Part shown: positions 34,280 to 46,100 of the stretch, piece after piece | How positions within the stretch are numbered: position 1 is the first letter of the stretch | How the letters are laid out: each line of letters starts with the position of its first letter | Assembly: GCA_963921825.1 (NCBI GenBank) | Contig: OY997588.1 | Span: 63,818,617 to 63,882,616, forward strand | Source of the DNA: Erodium maritimum | Taxonomy: Eukaryota; Streptophyta; Magnoliopsida; Geraniales; Geraniaceae | Reading direction: 5' to 3' | Length of the DNA: 64,000 bases | Made by a program: the position numbers and the translations under genes | The notes under the pieces: generated by a model | The model's input: only the letters and a program-made list of their open reading frames with translations | What the model was told of the DNA's origin: nothing | Databases searched by the model: none

Positions 34280-35964
34280 TTTTATAAGCTTGAAATTTTT
34301 TATTTAGAAAGAGTTAGATCCAAGCAGGTTCTAACCAAAGGCAACCAGTACAAAGGAGCTCTCATAAGGAGCTGCGGGTACAAAAAACCCGAAACAAAAA
34401 ACCAAAAGGCGTCACTACATCAACCATCAGTGACCCATTCTTCATCTTCCGAAGTCAAAGTCGGTCCATCAAATGTTTTAGCTGAATGAGCTAGCTTAGC
34501 AACTTTATCTTTTGAAATCTGCTTCCCAACATCCACTGGATACCGACCCACGGGACAGACTGGTTTGATTTCACGAGTGTAGTAATCACCTAAAAAACTT
34601 GAAAGTCGACTCTGATGATTCGAAGCTCTAGAAGGAGACTACTTCGAAAGGCGATCCTTAATCAAAGGTTTAGCATTCGGAGGTTGAAGGAGAGCCTCCT
34701 TCCACTGACTACTCTATTGAAACCCGACCGGGTCGCTAATTTCCACTTGATGTGACGAAAGACCTGTTTTAGCTCCCGAAACATCTACAACGAAAATTGG
34801 TGGAATTTGGGACCGGGCCCAAAACCGACCCAATAGAGTCTGAAGCCGAACCTGCTAGGAGTTGTTCCTTACCTCTTGGGCTCATAATAGGCCCAATAGA
34901 CCCTGAACCCATACCTAATAGGTGTTGGTCCTCACCTAGAGGATTTGGGCCCGCAATAAGCCCAATGATTGGTCCGACCAACCTAAGCTCCCCCAAACTC
35001 GTTGTAGCTCCGTCTCTCCGCGCAAATCATTAAATCGTTCAATAGATCCCATAGAATCAGGGGAGACCTGATTACGCAGATCATCTCGAATATCGTCTGT
35101 AACTCCCGGAGTTAAACTCGCCTGATCCACGGAATCGTGACCTGGATTCGCTGATTGGCCAGTTGGAATTGAGGCGTTACCATCCAACGACTGGGAAGAC
35201 CCCGGCTATGGTGAGGACTCATGATTTTTGACAATACCAACCCTCAAAAACTCCTCAGTCCATACTGTAATCAAAGCCTTTTTGCCCCCTGATATGATAC
35301 TCTGTTTATGAGCAACAGAATCTGAGCCGTCAGTTGTTTGAGTGACCCGCCGACGATGAGCTACATCAACAAGGAGCAAGTAACCGTTGATTTTAAACTC
35401 ATTCATCCCTTCAACAGCCTGAGTAGCTTCATCCTTTGAATCAAATTTAATGAAACCGAAGTAACGGCCATTACGATTCGGACACCGTAGAACAGTCGTA
35501 GATACAATCTTACTGAATGGACTGAAGACGTTTCGAACCAACTCCTCCGATAATTCGAAGGGGAAGTTGATGATGAAAAATTCGTCTTCCTGCAGCACGA
35601 ACCTCAATCTCCTTGAACGAATCCGGCGATCTGGCTTCTTTCAATGGGAAACCCACGCTCATGCCATAGCTTTGTTTTCCTTCTCAGCATCCGGCTCGGA
35701 CAAAGGGGACCCTGCATCGGCACGCCCTTCCTTCTTCTGTGTTCCCTTGGCCGGGCCCTTTCGAGGTTTGACCTTGATAGCATGAGCCTTGAATTCTTCC
35801 TTCCCCTACCTTGACGCCGAGGCCGGCGAACTCCGGCACGACCCTCGGTAGGTCTCTGACCGCCATGCTTTGAACTGTTGTGTGGAGCTTAATATACTTT
35901 CCATACAATGACAGTAGATCCGAGCAAAAAGCAGGGAAGGAAAGCATAACTCCATTCATTACTC
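34280..35964 (-). mobile_element. ORF1-only retroposon with RRM-type ORF1
   Basis: A 13-bp duplication GGTGTGGTCGTTT bounds it (34267-34279 and 35965-35977). On the minus strand it runs from a leader through an RRM-containing ORF1 to a 3' untranslated region and a short poly-A (T run at 34277-34283). No ORF2 is present. The complete 5' end, 3' tail and duplication show it is a whole insertion and not a chance deletion of one side after arrival. Confidence 0.75.
34480..35940 (-). pseudogene. LINE ORF1 with RRM domain
   Basis: The N-terminal frame 35959-35684 includes MAVRDLPRVVPEFAGLGVKV. After a frame break the frame 35607-35206 carries an RNA recognition motif: RNP2-like FFIINFPFEL, RNP1 GRYFGFIKF and the closing strand YLLLVDVAHRRRV. 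An acidic, serine-rich tail follows in pieces (35187-34936 and on to about 34480), ending near SEDEEWVTDG. RRM-type ORF1 proteins are known from plant L1-clade LINEs, where they bind the element RNA. Two or more frame breaks make it a pseudogene. Confidence 0.65.
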
Positions 35965-35977
35965 GGTGTGGTCGTTT

Positions 35978-36210
35978 CTTACCTTAGATAATGTAGTTTA
36001 GGTTGGTTTCGTTGTGTTGTTTGGCTTTGTTTTCGTAGCCTATAGTCCACGCGTTTTAGGCCTGGCCGTTTAGGCCTTGCTGGTTTTTATGTAGGAAAGT
36101 TAGGTCTATCTTGTTTTGGCACATAAGCCTGACAGGTATTGTTTTTACTATGCTTTCTTAACAGCCTTCTACCGTTTTGAAAATGAGAGCATCTATAAAA
36201 ATTCTTTGAT
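35978..36210 (+). mobile_element. 3' tail of an older plus-strand LINE-like element
   Basis: GT-rich sequence (GGTTGGTTTCGTTGTGTTG) ends CCGTTTTGAAAATGAGAGCATCTATAAAAATTC, which looks like a LINE 3' end. It is continuous with 33827-34279 and 24975-25362 once later insertions are removed. Those pieces may be one older LINE-like copy hit three times. Confidence 0.4.
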
Positions 36211-36214
36211 ATAT

Positions 36215-36690
36215 AGTTGGTATCAAGTACAAACCACCCCTTATTGTGCAAACTACGAACCAATCTGAGTCATTGGATCCCCCAAAGTGATGTCAGCAGA
36301 GCACACCAGATGCTGACACGTGGGAAATTAAATATATAAAACACCGCACCTCATTATGCAAACTACGAACTCACCAGATGCTAGCATGTTGGCACGCGTG
36401 CTGCTGGTGCGCGCGCGCACAGCACTGATAGTTTGCATAGCACGGTGCTGATAGTTAGCACAAAAAGTGCTAATAGTTTACATTTGTACTAAACTATCAG
36501 CACCGTGCTATGTAAACTATCAGCACTCGCGCCGCGCGCGTGGTCAACACGCGCTACTGTGCGGGCAGAGGCGCGCGCAAAGTGGCCACGTATTAGCATC
36601 GCGCACGCTCTGATGACGTCACTTTGACCGCATCCTGTGACTTAAATTGGTTTGTAGTTTACACGATATGGGTGGTTTTCACTGAATTTA
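36215..36690. repeat. Long fold-back with GC-rich palindromic core
   Basis: The left arm (GTACAAACCACCCC ... CAAACTACGAACCAAT) pairs with the complement of the right arm (GTGAAAACCACCCA ... TAAACTACAAACCAAT). Inside, AACTATCAGCACCGTGCTAT and its complement form a second perfect pairing around 36440-36510. CGCGCG-rich segments flank the centre. About 475 bp in all could fold on itself. It may be a MITE; I found no clear target duplication. Confidence 0.65.
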
Positions 36691-36989
36691 CATATATATA
36701 TATATATGTAGGTTGTATTTATATGGTCATGTGAACTGAATTTACATGACAATCTTAAGATCAATAAACTTTACTTTTTCGTGCAGCTAATATCGATATA
36801 AGGAAATAAAGGAAATAAAAGATAAATCATATCTAGTTCAAATCACCGAGAACGAATAATATAAATGGTTAAAGAGCTGGTAAAAAATGTATGAAAAATG
36901 AAAAGGTCGTAATTTTGTTCATTTTTTGGCTACACTTGAATGGATTTTTGGTTATTTTTTTTATTCTCATATATTGAATATCAATAAAT

Positions 36990-38510
36990 ATTTTTCAAAA
37001 TGGGCATGAAATTGAAGGCCCCAAAATGACTGACAGGACTGTATAAACTGGTAATCTGGGCCGTAATCAAGATGGTGAAAATCCAAATCTTTAAAAGTTG
37101 GTTGGGTCGGGGTGGATCCGGATTTGGGAAAACTTGAGCGTTTGGGACGGTGTGGAGTTTGGGTTTTCAGGAACGGTCTCGGTCCATGTACACCCCTGGT
37201 TAGAGTAACCACAACGTTGGATGAATTTCCAACGATTTGGATGGAAATTTTGACCAAAAAAAGCTTGTACGAAAAAAGCGTGGTGGAATCTCGTCAAAGG
37301 TAACCCAAAGTAGCGGTTAGACAAGATTGAACGGTGAAGGTCCTCAATATTTGACCAAGAGAATAAGGTTGGATAAAGTTGTGTCCTATTCATCGTCTTC
37401 CTCATACGCCTCCTATGTGGAAGCACCCTCAATATTGGGAAACCTAGTTCTCCAACTTGGATGAGCTTGTCCCTACTAGTGTGAGCTGGTTGTACCAAGA
37501 TAGGTTGATCCTTCTCAGTACCATCCAAAGTTTGGTCCACTGAAAGCCTAGTTAAGGCCTGATCCGAAGTCAAATCTTGGTCCAATGGGCTTAATTCGAG
37601 CTGGTCTTCTAAACGCAGCCTAGGAACATCAAACACATCATTTGAAACTGACTAAACAAACGCTGACGTTTCGGAGGCAACATCTTGAGAAAGCATTGCA
37701 GATTGACAATTCAAATTGGATTGCAAAATCCTTTCCGAAGACCTCTCAATCCGATTCTGAAGTGCTTTGACACCATACGGCGCCTACAAAAAACAATTCA
37801 CCACGAGCTCGCCGGCATGCGAACAAGGAACCTCCGTACTGTGAACCTTCTCCCCAAGAACTAGCGTGTCTCTCGCAGTAGAAACGAGGCTCTGTTATTT
37901 GCCTCTAATACAATGATTGATCGAACAAGCATTCCAACTCCGAGCAAGGGATACAAGTAGTATATACCCATTCACCTTAAAGACATTCATGCTAGTTACT
38001 GCTTGGTTCGTCGCCTCCTTCGATCGGATTATCCCTTATGGTTTGGCTGGAGAAGAACAAAGATGGACGTGATGTCGAAAAATGTACCAAAGACATGAGG
38101 AACCCAATCATGTGATGTGTCATATGGCAGGTTGCAGACGAAGATTTTGTCCTCTAAGACGACCTTCAACCTCGAACGACTCTTGTTCTTTCGACGAGGC
38201 TCACAGAAACGCCTGGTACGTAAAACACCAGTAGAAGCACGAGGAGGAGCTTCTTCCTTAGGATACAAGGTCGAGGTACCACCCTAACGACCCAACTGAC
38301 CCTCATAAACCATTTTAAAAGAGCAAAGCTTACAGGAGTTCGTAGGCATCGATTTTATCGAAACTAGAGACACACAATCATCTCCTCCCTTCCTACCAGA
38401 TGCACCCTTTGACACCTCCTTCACATATGCTCGGGAGACTAGCTTGCAATAGGCATCAAATGAGGAGAGCAGAACCAAATAAAAAGAGGAGAAAGACATT
38501 CAGACCTCCT
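36990..38510 (-). pseudogene. Second RRM-type ORF1 remnant
   Basis: The minus-strand frames 38499-38284, 38268-38029 and 37636-37091 follow one another. The middle one contains LKVVLEDKIFVCNLPYDTSH, comparable to LRFVLQEDEFFIINFPFELS at 35.6 kb, the start of an RRM. The RRM breaks off after 38029. The last frame is acidic and unrecognised. It is a degraded relative of the 34.5-35.9 kb ORF1, again without ORF2. Edges and target duplication were not found. Confidence 0.5.
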
Positions 38511-38548
38511 TCTACTTCCTCCTCCTCATGATCATTACTAACCTGTTA

Positions 38549-38849
38549 GAGCAGTTCCAATGGTCGACTAATTGATGTGGCAGGCATGTCATGACAGTTA
38601 TTTTGAAGAGAGAGAAACATTAAAATAATAATATTTGAGGAGAGAGAATATTTGTAGTGGTAAATTCACCTATGACTCTATCGTCGGCTAAAGGTTTTTT
38701 TTTGCTATTTGTTCTTGCTACTACACCAAAACCACTACTTATTAGCCAAGTCATCGGAGGTGCAATAGTGGGAGGTAGTTGTTTGGAAGAGAGAGAAAAG
38801 TAAAATATGTCTAAACCACTACGCAGTGATTTATCAATGGAGATGTTGT
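38549..38849. mobile_element. MITE (Tourist/PIF type)
   Basis: The left end GAGCAGTTCCAATGG and the complement of the right end ACAACATCTCCATTG form an imperfect terminal repeat flanked by TTA (38546-38548 and 38850-38852). The element is non-coding, 301 bp. Confidence 0.6.
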
Positions 38850-38852
38850 TTA

Positions 38853-39484
38853 ACCTTTATGGCATTTTATCTTTCACAATCTAATCATATACATTACCTT
38901 CCTTCTTCTTCTTTTTTGTATTCTTGGATGGTTCTCCTAAAATCTCACTTGCAAAGATTTCAAACTCAAAAAGTGATTGGGAGCATATGCTTGTTGGAGC
39001 CTCTATCACTCTTCAATGTTTAGACCCTTGTGACAAGTACACACCCATATCTTTTGTGAGAAGTATCAAAAGAATCTATTGATGGTCAAAAAAGTCTGAT
39101 GAGTGATGTGGGGGAGCTGACCATATGGCAGTAGCCGCACATTTTGGGAACCCACTGACTCTGACTCTCACTCACATGATGCATATGTTATACATCGTTT
39201 GCACTTACACCCACCTGGGTCCCCCTTGCTTTTACTTCTTCATTTTGCTTCCTAATCATCCACACCATCTTCCCCTCTTGCTGCAATTAGTGTGTCTTGT
39301 CTTCTCTTTCTTTACAAACCCAACATATCATCACAGTTTTCATCTTTTACCACATGCATCAAAAGTTGTTGCCTCTCTCAATGATTGATAACTTATGGCC
39401 AGACATTATCAAACAATTCTATGCATCTTTTGTGTGTTGAATCCAATGTGATTAGCAGAGTTTCATGTCGAAAAGATACGAATC
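38853..39484. other. Intergenic sequence, nothing recognised
   Basis: No supported gene, repeat or RNA. The short plus-strand frames (38826-39023 and 39125-39388) are hydrophobic and have no domain. Confidence 0.5.
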
Positions 39485-39960
39485 ACGTCACTATTTTTTT
39501 TTATCAGCAAAAGACTTAGACTTTCGAACAGGAAATAAGAGCATGGTAGCCAATCCAGCATACCACCACAACCAACCAAACATATACAACCAGAAACAAA
39601 CCAGTAAAGGGTCTAATCTACCCAGATTTTCCATATTTGAAGCAAGCAAAGCTCAACAAGGAACAACAATCTAACAACAAAAGTCTAAAACCAATTACAG
39701 ACAATACAAAACAACCGAAGGCGTCAGGCCAAAATAAACCAAAAAAACAAAGAAAATCCTATACCAACCAGAATCAGCAAGCAGCACCAAAAACGACTGC
39801 AACAAACCCGGATCTCAACTTAAGAAGCGTCCTACGGTCTCTTGTGTGTACAACTATGTCTATCAGTTCGACTTTTAGGATGGATCCAGTGTTAATATAG
39901 TATTTGAGCTTAGTAGTTTTCTGCCAAGTGACCCTCACTCCAGATGCTCTTAACATTTTT
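39485..39960 (-). mobile_element. LINE 3' end (poly-A and untranslated tail)
   Basis: A plus-strand T9 run followed by ATCAGCAAAAGAC and an A/C-rich tract is the complement of a typical plant LINE 3' untranslated region (GT-rich, ending TTTTGCTGAT plus poly-A). No ORF2 lies upstream, so it is 5'-truncated or non-autonomous. It ends just past the 3' side of the ABCB19-type gene. I could not find its duplication. Confidence 0.5.
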
Positions 39961-40183
39961 CGACCAGCATCACAACGGACCAACACGGCAATGCATGGAG
40001 TATAGAGGGAAAGAGCTTAAAGCTCAGCATAATTCCTTAAATGGGAAATATAATAACTTGTTACATCAATGGTTCTCATCTGATACGCTCATCTTCTCCC
40101 CATTCCCATATCTACATTCACAAAGCACGCGAAAACGAAAGCATAAGTTTTGCCAATTGCACAGAGCTCTCTTGTTGCATCTT

Positions 40184-43100
40184 CTAAATGTGATGGTGCT
40201 GCAGCTGCAACAGCCTCGAATAAGGCCCCTCCGGGCGGCACACCAGATCGGAGTGGCTCCCTTGCTCCACAATGCGCCCATCTTGCACCACCGCGATGGT
40301 GTCCACCCCCCTGATGGTGGACAGCCGGTGAGCCACCAGCACGGTGGTCCGGCCCTTCATGAGCCTCTCCAGCGCCTCCTGGAGCACGCATTCCGACTCT
40401 GCATCCAGAGCACTGGTGGCCTCATCCAGGAGGAGGATTGTAGGGTCCTTGAGCACTGCTCTGGCTATCGCGATCCTCTGCTTCTGCCCCCCCGAGAGCT
40501 GGACCCCCCGCTCCCCCACCGGAGTCTTGTAACCTTCAGGCAGGCCGCTGACGAATCCATGAACGTTGGCTGCTCGTGCTGCTTCGATGATCTCGGCTTC
40601 TGTTGCTCCTTCTTTGCCATAAGCAATGTTGTCGAGAATGCTCGCTGCGAAGAGAGCCGGTTCTTGCTGCACTAACCCGATCTTTAGCCTTAAAGACTTG
40701 AGGTTGAACCTCCTGATGTCCTTCCCGTCGATCATGACTTTGCCAACGATTGGATCGTAGAATCTCTCTATCAACGCGATGACCGAGCTCTTGCCTGACC
40801 CGCTAGCCCCGACTAGAGCTTGGCTCTGTCCTGCTCGGATCCTGAGGTTGAAGTCCTTGAACACTTGGATATCCGGTCTTGACGGGTAAGCAAAATCGAT
40901 GTGTCTAAGCTCGATCTCTCCGCGGATTGTCTCAACGCTCTCCGCCTCGGGATCATCAGGGTCTATCCGAGTATGCCTGTCGAGGATGGAGAACACCGAG
41001 CCGACGGCCTCCCCTCCCCTAATGATCTCGGGAGCCAGGCTGACGGTCTCCGCCACAGAGTTGGCGGTGATGACTAGAACTACGAATACCTTGATGACCT
41101 TGGAGAAAGTGGACTGGCCTTGGCTAACGAGGTGGGCGCCGTACCACAAGATCAGGGCTTCCGAGCCATAGAGGGCGAGCTGCGAGAGGCCGAAGAGCAG
41201 ACCCGAAGTCTGGCTGCGACGCAGGCTCTGGAGCTCCGGGACCCTTAGCTCATGGCTGAACAGGGACAACATTTTCTCTTGAGCATTGAATGCTGCCACC
41301 GTCCGGATGTTGCTCACTCCCTCGCCCGCTATCATGCTCGTCTTTGCATGCGCCTTGGCAGTGTCGCCTGCAAACCCTTTCAGCGACAATTGCTGCATAA
41401 CGACGAAAATAGAATAAATTAATCAGTTCATTTACACCAACTGCATATTATTTTTGCAATATTAGGTAAAACTCAAACAAGACGTATCACCGTTTTACCA
41501 TTAACAAGAACGATCTACAAACCCAGTGGGTACGTCTGCTTGGGAGCAGGTGCGGGTGGAGGTTAGGTTAGAAATCAGACTAGACTAGAGTAAGATTTCC
41601 CGACTTTCTTACTGTACTGATCAAAATAAGGTCCTTTTTTATAATGGCCAAACCTACTTCCTACTGTCAAACTGGTGAACATCACATGAGCAAGTATGGG
41701 ATGCTGTGTAACAAACAAGCACAGAGATGTCAGGAAACTCCAGTCCTACAGTTTGAAAATGAACCCAGTTCGGACAAATCACATAAATAATAAATTTACT
41801 CGTTAATGATAATTTCAGCCTGCAAGAACTTTCCACCACACATGGTGTCGAGTTCCTGGCACATTTAAGAAAACAAAATACAGAAAAACGGAAGCAGAAG
41901 ATATCTGCCAAAACTGTCATAGTGGAAAATAAATAATGCCTATCACGGGCCAAGAATCTTTTTTCGAATATCTTGTGTGTTGTTACCTATGCAAGGCTTG
42001 TGGTCTTGGGGGAAATGAAACATAGAATAAACTTTAACTTGGGTCTATCAATTCATCTACTGATACATAATGAATTGCGCAGTGTCGGTGCAGGGTAACA
42101 ACAAGTTATCTAGCAGAAAAAAACAACAGTGAAAGAAACTAGACAGAGCTTTCCATGTAAATTGACTTTGTTGTCAAGAGAAAAAGAGGTCATGGCCTCG
42201 AGAAGTAAACTAAACCCCAACACTTGTTAGTGGCAGTGGAATCTTTGGTATTTTTTATACACTTGACTGCTACTTACAAGTATTATATTGGGTGAGTTTC
42301 GAGAAGCCATATGCACTTGCCATGTGCCCTCACCGGACACATCGATTTTGTCCTTAAATACAAGGATCTATTGCAGTTTTTTTTACCCCGAAGAAAACGT
42401 GAAAATCCTACTCTAGCATGCTTTTTTTTTACCTAGATAAAATTTTGGTCAAGTTTACGTAATTTTGATGATTTGTGACCAATTCATAAGGCATGTTTAC
42501 ATCATTTTGATGATTTGTGACCAATTCATAAGGCATGTAATTGTTCTGTTACCAATACATAAGGGGTATTAAATGATATGTGACCAATTCATAAAGGGTA
42601 CTAAAAGTGTGTTACCAAAACGTAAGGACTCTTATTGAATGTTATAAAAGTTAGGGGTAGGGGCACAAAACATAATTAACCCTAAACAAAATAAGTGCAT
42701 TGTTAGGAGGGGGTGTTTTTACCTGAGCAAAGTTGGCGAGGACCAGAAGAGGGAAGGTTCCCAGGATGAGAAGAGAGACCCTCCATTCCACGATGAACGC
42801 GACTATGAACGAAGTGAGGAGTGAAGTCATGTTCTGCAGGATCACGGATATCCTCTCAGCAATCGCGGATTTCACATCCGCTGCGTCGGTCGCCAATTTA
42901 GCCGCCACAAGGCTGGAGTTGTGCTCGTCTTCATCGAACCATCCAACTTCGTTTCTCAAGATAGCTGATGGCACGAACGAATGAACAAAATTACGTCAGT
43001 GACATTATTATAGGCTATTTATCGACGTATAACCTTAGAAGATGTATTAGTATCATACCTGCCAGCATCATCCTTCTCACTCTTGTTGTGAGATTTTCTC

Positions 43101-46100
43101 CCATAATGCTAAAGAAGTAATGTTGAATCAAATACGCCACAACAGCGTAGAGACCGGCGCCGATGTAAATAAAAACGTATTCCTTCGTCTTCCTCTCCAT
43201 ACTTGTGGGATTCGAGTAGTAGAAGACCTCGATCATGTTGCTCATGACTATTGCAAATGTTGGACCGATAAAGCCAGAGAGTACAGAACCGATAGCTCCC
43301 GCTATCGAGTATGGCCACTCCGGGGCATTCAGCTTGATCAGCCTGAAGAAATAGCCCCTGGGCGCTTTTGTTTTCCTGTCTGTTTCAGCATTCGAAATCA
43401 TCTCTATCCGCCCGTCAGCACCGGTACTGTAAGAGTAGCTCAGGTTCCTCAAACTGCCAGACCGGAGGCTCAATGATTTGGTCGACAAAGAATGGCTCAG
43501 GCGTGATGAGCGTGAGCGCCGGGTGGAAGGGTTTGAGAAGTCCTTGTTCCTAACCATTTCTTGGAACCGAATCAAGGAAGCATAAGCCCCCGCCTTGGAA
43601 ATGAGTTCTTCGTGGGTGCCTGTCTCCGCGACTCGCCCTTGCTGTATGACCATGATCGAATCAACGTTTCTAACCGTGGAGAGGCGATGCGCAACGACTA
43701 TGGTCGTCCTGCCAACCATGAGCCGGTCCAGGGCTTCCTGAACGATGCTCTCGGATCCTGCATCCAGAGCACTAGTTGCTTCATCGAGGAGGAGGATTTT
43801 CGGGTTTTTCAACATAGCTCTAGCGATTGCGATTCTCTGTTTCTGGCCACCGGAGAGTTGGACTCCTCTCTCTCCCACCTAAATTTCAAATCAAAAAGCC
43901 AACTTGTTAAGGTAAGTGATTTTTATCAGCAGGAAGTAACTGTGGTTATGAAGATCAGAAGCAATAAACAACCTGAGTATTGTAGCCCTTGGGAAGCAGG
44001 GTAATGAAACTATGTGCATTTGCAGCTGAAGTTGCAGCTTCGACTTCATCCATTGTTGCACCGGGCTTTCCATAGAGAATGTTCTCGAGGATGGTGGTTG
44101 CAAAAAGTGCAGGTTCCTGATTCACCAGCCCAATTTGATCGCGTAGCCATCGTAGTTGCAATGTTTTTATATCCACATTGTCCAACAAAACTTGACCTGA
44201 TCAGTTAGAAAATGAAACCAAAGGTGAAGCACAAAACTTTAAGTTAGGTTCAACAAATTTTTGAAAAGTCGCAGTTAAGAAGTGAAACCAAAGGTGAAGC
44301 ACAATTAGAACGTAAAAATGAAATAAAGTTCAAGGCTAGAAAATATATTTATCCTACTTCTGTGTCTCCTAGACTTACCCTGGTTGGGATCGTAGAACCT
44401 CTCGATCAAAGAGACAACAGTGCTTTTCCCGGACCCACTTCCGCCAACAACAGCAACTGTCTTCCCAGCGGGAAAGAAAATAGAAAAGTCTCTAAAGATG
44501 AAGACATCGGGCCTCGAAGGGTAGCTGAAAGTGACATCCTTGAACTCTATGTTCCCATAAACCTCATCCAAGCACTTCCCGTCCAACTGGTCTTGAACTA
44601 TCGTGGGCTTCTGCCTTATGATTTCCATCAACTTGTAGCCTGCTGCTTTCCCCTTGCTAAACGCCCCGAGATTCGAAAACGACTGACCCAAACTCCTGTA
44701 ATCATCGATTTCACATCACAAGTTAAACTCATTTGTTTTCATCGAATTAGGAATGGAAACAATGATAGGTTTCGAGTTGAGGAATTTACATGCCACCAAC
44801 AATGGCCGAGAAAATGGCGGTGAAGGCCTTGCCTCCATCAGTCTGCCCGTTCCGGATGAAAACACCGGCATACCAGAAAACAAGGGCCCACGACATACAA
44901 GCAATTCCATAGGTACATCCCAATCCCAAACCTTTGGCCATCCCGGCTTTGTATCCGAGCTTCAAGGTGTTTTGTATAGCATCTGAATACGAATTGAGGG
45001 CCTTGCTCTCACCCACATATGAGTAAACAGTCCTAACTTGAGCAATGGCCTAAACATTCGATAAAATATTAAGAAAGTCAAGCCCCATAAGAAATTTCTT
45101 CCACACTACCATAAAAAAAGGGATAATCTCACAAAAGTGCACTCAACTTATCACATTTCTCATTTAACTACTTTTAAATTTTCTCATCTAATTCCACTCA
45201 ACTTCCATTTTTTTTTTTCAGTTTACTCTAATATCAAAAAATCCTTACAACAATACATGTGTACTGTCAATTTCTTTTATTTATTACTGAAAGCCTAGAT
45301 TCATTCCTGCAGGGGCATTTCTGTCATCTACTACTCAAATACAGTAAAGTGAGAAAAATTGAAACTTAATTTAGAAGTCAGTGTAGTTAAGTGAGAAATA
45401 TGACAGATTTAGTGTATGTTGGTGAGATTATCCCTAAAAACAAGCTATTTGGGATCGAATTGTTCACGGTCGATAAATACTACATTTCCTTCAAAGGGAA
45501 GAATCAACTATACATATCCAACATATGTGTATGTAGTTCATTGAGATTAACTTAGAGAATCACCTGCTCGGCGATTATGCCAGCACTGGCGTAGGATTCG
45601 CGACTCTTGGATGTGAGGCCGGTGAGAGTATACGCATACAAGCCACCGGCAAATGCGATCCCTGGAATCACAGCCACACTCAACAGAGCTAGCTTCCAGG
45701 CCGACACAAAACCAACCACCAATCCGGCAAGAAAAGTGGAAAGATAGTGTATGAAGTTCCCCACCTGAATTTCCCCAAAAAAAATCAAACTTGGTCAATA
45801 AATCATTAAATTCTTCAAAGATCACTAGTGTCCAAGAACATGTGCACATTCAAGGTAGGACCGTGGACATTAATAGTTTGGGATCGAACCAACCACCAAA
45901 ATGGTTAACAGATTTGGTACAAGACATCAAAAATGGAGAAGATGATGACCTTCTCACTGATGGCATCTTGAACAAGAAGAGTGTCTGTGGAGACACTGAA
46001 CACTATATCGCCAGTCCTGGCATCAGTGTCGAAGAAGCCAACGTCTTGCCTTAGCACAGCCTCCAAATACTTCTTCCTCAGAGTGCTCACTTGCCTCTCC

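Noticed and set aside
33853-34287. 144-codon plus-strand frame as a gene
   Set aside because: It has no domain and odd composition, and it runs across the edge of the RRM retroposon insertion at 34280.
40066-40675. Open frames on the plus strand over the last ABCB19 exon (up to 243 codons)
   Set aside because: They are antisense to conserved transporter exons and encode no domain. The opposite frame explains the openness.
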